From Alphaproteobacteria bacterium (lineage in GTDB: Bacteria > Pseudomonadota > Alphaproteobacteria > Micropepsales > Micropepsaceae), in contig CANJBZ010000001.1 of assembly GCA_947473475.1 (NCBI GenBank), forward strand, positions 186,001 through 250,000: 64,000 bases of DNA, in the 5' to 3' direction. Every line of letters begins with the position of its first letter. The stretch's first letter is position 1. Shown in pieces: positions 59,206 to 64,000 of this stretch. A model generated the notes under the pieces. That model was not told the origin of the DNA, did no database searches, and worked only from the letters and a program-made list of their open reading frames with translations. Both the position numbers and the translations under genes were made by a program.

Positions 59206-59254
59206 TCCTCCCCCGTTGTTACGGGGGAGGTGGCCCGTAGGGCCGGAGGGGGCG
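59206..59254. repeat. Single 'A' type palindromic repeat abutting a gene start
   Basis: TCCTCCCCCGTTGTTACGGG continuing GGGAGGTGGCCCGTAGGGCC-GGAGGGGGCG. It ends nine bases before the GTG start at 59264, and its terminal GGAGGGGGCG is the only ribosome-binding-site-like sequence there. Confidence 0.82.
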
Positions 59255-59263
59255 AAGGCCGCT

Positions 59264-60196
59264 GTGGCAGCACCACGTAAAGTCATTATCACCTGCGCGG
59301 TGACGGGGGCGATTCACACGCCCTCCATGTCGCCGCATCTGCCGGTCACGCCCGATCAGATCGTCGCCGACGCGCTCGGTGCTGCCGAAGCGGGCGCCGC
59401 GATCCTGCATCTACATGCGCGCGACCCGCAAACCGGCAAACCGGATCAAACGCCCGAAGCGTTCGCGCGCTTTCTGCCGCGGATCAAGCAGCAGACGCAT
59501 GCGGTGATCAATCTGACCACTGGCGGCAGCCCCTTCATGACGCCGCAGGAGCGGGTGCGTCCTGCGCAAATTTTCAAGCCGGAAGTTGCATCCCTCAACA
59601 TGGGTTCGATGAATTTCGGCTTGTTTCCTATGCTCGACCGCTACAAGGACTTTCAGTTCCCGTGGGAGCGCGAGCATCTGGAAAATTCGCGCGATCTGGT
59701 GTTCCGCAATTCCTTCAAAGATATCGAATACATCCTGACCACCTGCGCCGATAACCGCACGCGCTTCGAGTTCGAGTGCTACGACATCGGTCACCTTTAC
59801 AATCTGAAGCATTTTCTCGACTGCGGCTTGGTGAAGCCGCCGCTGTTCGTGCAGTCCGTGTTTGGGATTCTCGGCGGCATCGGCACGCATCCCGAGGATG
59901 TCGCGCATATGAAGCGCACGGCGGACCGGCTGTTTGGCGATGCCTATCAATGGTCGGTTCTTGGCGCTGGGGCAGCGCAGATGCGAGTCGCCGCAATGGC
60001 CGCCGCCATGGGCGGCAATGTGCGCGTCGGTCTGGAGGATTCTTTATGGGCCGGACCCAAGCGGCTGGCCGTTTCCAGCGGCGAACAGGTCCGCATCGTG
60101 CGCGGCATCGTGGAAGGGCTGGGCCTTCAGATCGCAACACCCGATGAAGCCCGCGAGATACTGCACCTTAAAGGCGGCGCCAACGTCGTATTCTGA
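59264..60196 (+). CDS. DUF849/BKACE (beta-keto acid cleavage enzyme)
   Basis: A 310-residue protein of the beta-keto acid cleavage family: KVIITCAVTGAIHTPSMSPH at the start, AAILHLHARDPQTGKPDQTP (zinc-binding HLH), NLTTGGSPFMTPQERV and the late VRVGLEDSLWAGPKRLAVSS. These enzymes react a beta-keto acid with acetyl-CoA to give acetoacetate and a new CoA ester. The GTG at 59264 is taken as start since the family N-terminus begins there; its Shine-Dalgarno comes from the upstream repeat. It may act after the metallo-beta-lactamase enzyme, but no evidence fixes the pathway. Confidence 0.9.
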   Translation: MAAPRKVIITCAVTGAIHTPSMSPHLPVTPDQIVADALGAAEAGAAILHLHARDPQTGKPDQTPEAFARFLPRIKQQTHAVINLTTGGSPFMTPQERVRPAQIFKPEVASLNMGSMNFGLFPMLDRYKDFQFPWEREHLENSRDLVFRNSFKDIEYILTTCADNRTRFEFECYDIGHLYNLKHFLDCGLVKPPLFVQSVFGILGGIGTHPEDVAHMKRTADRLFGDAYQWSVLGAGAAQMRVAAMAAAMGGNVRVGLEDSLWAGPKRLAVSSGEQVRIVRGIVEGLGLQIATPDEAREILHLKGGANVVF

Positions 60197-60208
60197 TTTT
60201 ACGGTATA

Positions 60209-60235
60209 ATCACCTCCCCCTTGCAGGGAGGTGAT
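60209..60235. repeat. Solo end of the MITE-like element
   Basis: ATCACCTCCCCCTTGCAGGG followed by AGGTGAT: a self-complementary unit equal to one terminal repeat of the element at 32851-32998. It lies 12 bases after the BKACE stop and may act as a transcript-end hairpin or be a leftover of a deleted element. Confidence 0.75.
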
Positions 60236-60278
60236 TGCATAGCTAAGCCACATCGCACGGCGTGCGACTGTCGTGGCG

Positions 60279-61874
60279 TTACGCCGGCGCCACACCGGGT
60301 TTCCCATTTTCCACGACGAAGCTGCGGAACAGCGAGATGCCCGCGTCCTTGTCACGCGCGTCAGACACCGCCTGAAAGCGTACGTTCATCCGCTCCCGTT
60401 CCAGCGTAACGGAGACATAGCCGTGCTTGCGGCTGTCGAAAAAGCGGACATGCGGATTGTCCGGCATGTACTTCATAAACGCGTCGTAGCTCGGCCCATG
60501 CGCGGTGATGGAAGTACCTATGAACTCTGTGGCAACCGTCGGTGAATTGGGATCATCGAAATCGTGCTTCAAATCGTTGGCCCAGAAGGAATGAATATCG
60601 CCGGTAAGGACTACCGGATTGGACACGCGGCTCTCTTCCAGATGCTGCAGCAGGCGCGTTCGTGCGGCGGGATAGCCATTCCAGTCATCGGTCCAATAGC
60701 CAATTTCGCCAGCCGCATTCTTTTGCCGAAATACGCTCATCATCACGTCCTGCGCGATCAGATTCCATCGCGCGGGGGATTTGGCGAGACCGTCATACAG
60801 CCATTGTTCTTGCGCGTTGCCGAGCAGCGAACGCGCGGGATCGAGCCGCTCTGGACACGAAGCGTTGGTTTCCAGATGCGCGCCGCCTTTGTCCGGGCGG
60901 CGATAGCACGCCTCACGCGAGCGGTATTGCCGGCCGTCGAGCAGGGAAACCTCCAGCAGATCGCCGAAGCGCATGCGGTCATAGACATGCATCATGGCGC
61001 CGTTCGGCTGCGCCGACGCGCGCAGCGGCATGTGCTCGTAGAACGCCCGGTAAGCGGCGGCGCGGCGGACGAGGAATGCCGCAGGATCGGCGAAGTCCTG
61101 CGAGGATTGGTTGGCGTAGTCGTTCTGCACCTCGTGATCGTCCCAGGTGATCATCGCGGTCGTCTCCGCGTGCAGATATTGAAGGTCGGGATCGACGCGG
61201 TATTGGGCGTAGCGATTGCGATAGCCCGGCAGCGTCTTGGCGTCGGTTTTCTCGCTGTGCGCGCGCACGAGATCGGTCGAACGCAGGTCGGCATATTCGT
61301 AAATGTAATCGCCGAGGAAGATCACCAGATCGGGCTGCTCGTCGGCGAGATGCCGGTAGGCGGAGAAATAGCCGTGCTCGTAATTGGCGCACGAGGCATA
61401 GCAGAAGCGCATCTGCTCCAGCGCGGTTTGTGCGGCAGGCGCTGTCATCGCGCGGCCAATGTTGCTTCTCGCAGCACCGCTGATGAAGCGATACCAATAC
61501 GGGCGGCCGGGCTCCAGGCCGCCGATTTCAGCGTGCACGGAATAGGCATAGGCCGGATCGGCCATCGCGGCGCCTCGCCGGAAGACCGTCTTCATCTGCG
61601 GATCGCGCGCGATTTCATAAGACACGGGCGTAGCCGGACCGGTCATCCCTGCGGGCGCAGCGGGATCGTAATTTTCGGGCTCCGGAGCAAGCCGCGTCCA
61701 CAGGACAAATCCGTCCGGCGAAGGTGACCCGGATGCTACGCCGAGCGAGAATGGATTAATTTTCCATTGCACGCCCGCTGCGGCACGCAGCACTGCCGGA
61801 GCAAGCACCAGCCCACCACTTGCCGCCACGAACGCGCGGCGGGTGAGAATGGGCGAGGATTGCTTCGAACTCAC
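60279..61874 (-). CDS. phoD: PhoD-type alkaline phosphatase
   Basis: A 531-residue exported phosphodiesterase/phosphatase. A Tat-type leader (SPILTRRAFVAASGGLVLA) precedes the mature protein, which starts NPFSLGVASGSPSPDGFVLW. Metal-site motifs are FCYASCANYEHGYF (with the conserved cysteine), DLVIFLGDYIYEYAD, MITWDDHEVQNDYANQSSQD, and the late VVLTGDIHSFWANDLK. PhoD enzymes release phosphate from phosphodiesters and monoesters, using Ca and Fe. GTG at 61874 or 61883 fits the leader; the longer frame from 61907 starts with TTG. No Pho box is evident. Confidence 0.92.
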   Translation of the reverse strand: MSSKQSSPILTRRAFVAASGGLVLAPAVLRAAAGVQWKINPFSLGVASGSPSPDGFVLWTRLAPEPENYDPAAPAGMTGPATPVSYEIARDPQMKTVFRRGAAMADPAYAYSVHAEIGGLEPGRPYWYRFISGAARSNIGRAMTAPAAQTALEQMRFCYASCANYEHGYFSAYRHLADEQPDLVIFLGDYIYEYADLRSTDLVRAHSEKTDAKTLPGYRNRYAQYRVDPDLQYLHAETTAMITWDDHEVQNDYANQSSQDFADPAAFLVRRAAAYRAFYEHMPLRASAQPNGAMMHVYDRMRFGDLLEVSLLDGRQYRSREACYRRPDKGGAHLETNASCPERLDPARSLLGNAQEQWLYDGLAKSPARWNLIAQDVMMSVFRQKNAAGEIGYWTDDWNGYPAARTRLLQHLEESRVSNPVVLTGDIHSFWANDLKHDFDDPNSPTVATEFIGTSITAHGPSYDAFMKYMPDNPHVRFFDSRKHGYVSVTLERERMNVRFQAVSDARDKDAGISLFRSFVVENGKPGVAPA

Positions 61875-61929
61875 ACGAGCCACTCTCTTAGGAACAGCGG
61901 CACACAAGCACGGATTTGTAACCCACCTG

Positions 61930-62092
61930 TGTCATGGCCCGCAAAAGCTGGCCATCCAGGCGAAGCACGCACAATGCTTCACGCCTCGCTCGATATGATC
62001 TCACCTGCGTTATGTCTATCGCGGGCGACGTTCAATTCCTCCGGTATCCCGGCACTATCAACTGGATGGCCGCTTTTGCCGGCCATGACACG
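61930..62092. repeat. 'D' type inverted-repeat element
   Basis: The ends are GTGTCATGGCCCGCAAAAGC and the mirror GCTTTTGCCGGCCATGACAC, around a 110-base middle without coding potential. It corresponds to the element at 3447-3547, with a longer middle. It lies between two same-strand genes (NHL protein and PhoD). Confidence 0.72.
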
Positions 62093-62110
62093 AGTGACGG
62101 ATGGAGAACG

Positions 62111-63121
62111 TTACTTCTTCACAAACCGCTTCAGGTTCATGGCGCCGGTGTAGCCTGCGTAGACATTGCCGGCTTCATCGAAGGCGGTGGCTTCTTCGGA
62201 GTCGAAGTCCTTCGTCTCCGGAATGAACGCCGTCACCTTGCCGTCTTTGGCGCTGCCTATGCGGATGCCCTGTTTGAAGCCGGGATTCTCTTTCTCGTTG
62301 GACTGCGAGTCCGCGACGTAAAGCACGTCGTTCTTGTCGATCGCGATGCCGCTGGGGCGGCCGAACTGTCGCCACTCCGCCAGGAATTTTCCGTCCTGAT
62401 CGAAAATCTGGATGCGGTTGTTGGCGCGGTCCGCGACGAACAGGCGGCCTTGCGAATCCATCGCCAGCCCGTGCGGCTCGTCGAATTCGCTTTGGCCTTT
62501 GCCTTCCTTGCCCCACGCCTTGATGAACTTGCCCGTCTTGTCGAATTTGGCGATACGCGCATTGGTCTTTGCGCCATGACCGTCGGCAATGAAGATGTCC
62601 CCGTTCGGCGCGATCAGAATATCGGACGGGGCGTTGAAGTGCGTGGCGTCCTCGCCCGTGACGCCAGGCGTGCCGAGGGTCATCAATACCTTGCCTTCCG
62701 GCGAAACCTTCATCACCACGTGCCCTTTGCCGGGCTTGCCGTCTTTGGGGGCAATGCCAACGCCATCGGCGAGCCAAACATTGCCGTCGGTGTCGACGGT
62801 GATGCCGTGCGGACGCACGAACATCTTGGCGCCGAGCGTCGTTACTACGCGGCCCGACGCATCATATTTCGTCAGCGGATCGATGTTGGAGTTCTCGCAG
62901 GTCTGTCCGCCGCAGCGGTCGAACACCCACAGGCTCTTGCCGTCGCGGTCGATGGCGAGGCCGGGCGTGGAGCCGAAATTGCGGCCGGCGCCGTGCTTCG
63001 CCCAGCCTGCATCTTCGCGATACGGATTGGGGGCGGAATTGGGATCGGATTGCGCGGCTGCGACTCCGGCAATTGCAATGCCGCTCAAAAGAACGATGCC
63101 GAATTTTAATGAGTGCCGCAT
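62111..63121 (-). CDS. Exported NHL-repeat beta-propeller protein
   Basis: A 336-residue protein with a signal peptide (SLKFGIVLLSGIAIAGVAAA). It has NHL-type repeats with 'D-x-x-G-x-V/L-x-V-A-D' strands: VRPHGITVDTDGNVWLADG, NAPSDILIAPNGDIFIADG, DEPHGLAMDSQGRLFVADRA and GRPSGIAIDKNDVLYVADSQ. The resulting propeller resembles peptidyl-glycine alpha-amidating lyase-like and SMP-30-like proteins. Two cysteines (CGGQTCENS) near residue 69 could form a disulfide. GGGAGG precedes the ATG. Ligand and function unknown. Confidence 0.88.
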   Translation of the reverse strand: MRHSLKFGIVLLSGIAIAGVAAAQSDPNSAPNPYREDAGWAKHGAGRNFGSTPGLAIDRDGKSLWVFDRCGGQTCENSNIDPLTKYDASGRVVTTLGAKMFVRPHGITVDTDGNVWLADGVGIAPKDGKPGKGHVVMKVSPEGKVLMTLGTPGVTGEDATHFNAPSDILIAPNGDIFIADGHGAKTNARIAKFDKTGKFIKAWGKEGKGQSEFDEPHGLAMDSQGRLFVADRANNRIQIFDQDGKFLAEWRQFGRPSGIAIDKNDVLYVADSQSNEKENPGFKQGIRIGSAKDGKVTAFIPETKDFDSEEATAFDEAGNVYAGYTGAMNLKRFVKK

Positions 63122-63166
63122 GGTAATCCTCCCGTTTCTCGCCCGCAGGCTCTTACGCAAACACTA

Positions 63167-64000
63167 TCATGCGCCGCAGTAAGGCGCGAGACGGACGGCC
63201 AGATCGAGCAGAACTTCGTCTGCCCCTTCCCAGCCGATGAAAGACAAACCCGCCGGGCAGCCATCGACCACGGTGGCCGGAATATTCACCTGCGGCAGGC
63301 CGCTCAGGCCGGCAATGCAGGTCAGCGACAAGGCGCGGGCGCGGAATGCTTCTTGCTCGTCGGCGGTTGCATCGAGGCGGGGCGCGATGCAGGGCGCCGT
63401 CGGAATGCACAGCACGGTGCCGCGCGGAATGATTTCCCGGACCTGGACGCGTGCGACCTGCATAATATTGCGCGCCGCGGTCTCCATTGTCTCGGTCACT
63501 GTCGAGGCATATTGGACGCGCTCACGAATGCCCGGCCCGAGCGCCGGCTGTTGCGCGGTCATCCACGCGCCGTAAATCGACCAGATCTCGCGCCCCTGGA
63601 TGTTGCGGAAGGCCGCCCGCCAATCATCGTAACCGTCGGGCGCGATGAGAATGTCGTCGGTGGACGGCAGCACCGGCACGGCCCGTTTCACGAAACGGCG
63701 CAACGCGTGGCCAACCGCGTCGTCGCACAGGTGAAAGGCATCTCGCCCGAACAGCACCTGCATGATCGTGTCTGAATGACTCGTGCCTTGCAGCAGAACT
63801 GCGCCGGCTTTGCGGAACGTGCCTGGGCTTGCGGCGAACCAGCCGCCCACGTCAAAGCTGGGGGCCATGTCCATCGCGCCGGTCAGGTCGAAACGCCCGT
63901 GCGTCGGGCGGATGCTGTAAATGCCGCAGAAGCTGCCCGGCACGCGCATGGAGCCGCCGGTATCGCTGCCCAACGCAAGATCGCACGCGCCCGCGGCCAC
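63167..64000 (-). CDS. Amidase-signature family enzyme, partial
   Basis: The C-terminal 277 residues of an amidase; the N-terminus lies beyond the right edge. The visible part begins in the amidase signature: DLALGSDTGGSMRVPGSFCG, which contains the cis-serine and nucleophilic serine of the Ser-cisSer-Lys triad (the lysine would be in the missing part). IYSIRPTHGRFDLTG follows as expected. Late CIAGLSGLPQVNIPATV is also typical. Such enzymes hydrolyse amides to acids and ammonia. It fits the theme of amide degradation in the window. Confidence 0.88.
   Translation of the reverse strand: MAAGACDLALGSDTGGSMRVPGSFCGIYSIRPTHGRFDLTGAMDMAPSFDVGGWFAASPGTFRKAGAVLLQGTSHSDTIMQVLFGRDAFHLCDDAVGHALRRFVKRAVPVLPSTDDILIAPDGYDDWRAAFRNIQGREIWSIYGAWMTAQQPALGPGIRERVQYASTVTETMETAARNIMQVARVQVREIIPRGTVLCIPTAPCIAPRLDATADEQEAFRARALSLTCIAGLSGLPQVNIPATVVDGCPAGLSFIGWEGADEVLLDLAVRLAPYCGA

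Noticed and set aside
9280-60235. CRISPR array, suggested by many short repeated palindromes
   Set aside because: The repeats are dispersed singly or in inverted pairs between genes, with no regular spacing, no spacers and no cas genes.

Overview
The window is high-GC, densely coded bacterial DNA. It looks like the accessory catabolic part of a free-living (soil or rhizosphere type) alphaproteobacterium. This assignment is an inference from the gene families (orphan tripartite-tricarboxylate binding proteins, HyuA/HyuB, Rieske dioxygenase, gentisate enzymes, IclR regulators, PQQ dehydrogenases, a PEP-CTERM protein) and from the many palindromic intergenic repeats of a style common in Rhizobiales-like genomes. 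I saw no rRNA, tRNA, CRISPR array, transposase or phage gene.

Layout. (1) 1-5309, leftward: a partial binding protein, a TauD-like dioxygenase, a 56-residue AbrB/VapB-like antitoxin, a GMC oxidoreductase, a second binding protein and an Asp/Glu-racemase-fold protein lacking both family cysteines. (2) 5454-15358, rightward: HyuA-HyuB, a beta-hydroxyacid dehydrogenase, a SsuABC/TauABC-type ABC transporter, an exported amidohydrolase and a secreted protein whose paralogue faces it at 15576-16487. (3) 16719-20767: a PQQ dehydrogenase with a C-terminal cupredoxin domain, an Asp/Glu-racemase-fold enzyme with both cysteines, a VOC protein and a PEP-CTERM protein. (4) 20751-25541, leftward: a binding protein, glucokinase and two AAHS-type MFS transporters. 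(5) 25.8-28.1 kb, a toxin-antitoxin-like patch: VapBC, a solitary PIN protein and a DUF433 protein paired with an unknown 233-residue protein. (6) 28.3-32.0 kb: an epoxide-hydrolase-like gene interrupted by an in-frame amber codon, then a second PQQ dehydrogenase. (7) 32.0-36.7 kb: two alpha/beta hydrolases and a luciferase-like monooxygenase facing two overlapping IclR genes. (8) 36.8-39.8 kb: histidine kinase, exported methyltransferase-like protein, cytochrome b561. (9) 39.8-44.5 kb: Rieske ring-hydroxylating dioxygenase alpha/beta, class II aldolase, IclR regulator and bicupin, with two matching palindromes that could be the regulator's operators. (10) 45.4-54.1 kb: MFS, fumarylacetoacetase-family hydrolase, HMGL-type synthase, AAHS MFS, Pht5-like protein, gentisate 1,2-dioxygenase and an FAD hydroxylase, which together suggest a 3-hydroxybenzoate/gentisate route. 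(11) 54.2-60.2 kb: sodium:solute symporter with its DUF3311 partner, a two-domain VOC protein, a binding protein, a metallo-beta-lactamase-fold protein and a DUF849/BKACE enzyme. (12) 60.3-64.0 kb: PhoD phosphatase, NHL propeller protein, partial amidase.

The genes read as several small uptake-plus-degradation modules for aromatic acids, dicarboxylates and cyclic amides, each with its own transporter and some with a local IclR regulator. The most unusual signal is in the intergenic DNA. Several families of short palindromic elements lie between genes. At least one family ends, reading outwards, in a near-perfect Shine-Dalgarno sequence, and its copy at 32851-32998 is placed exactly where it would serve as the ribosome binding site of the next gene. 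Copies of other repeat families sit just upstream of the starts near 57066, 59264 and 19000.
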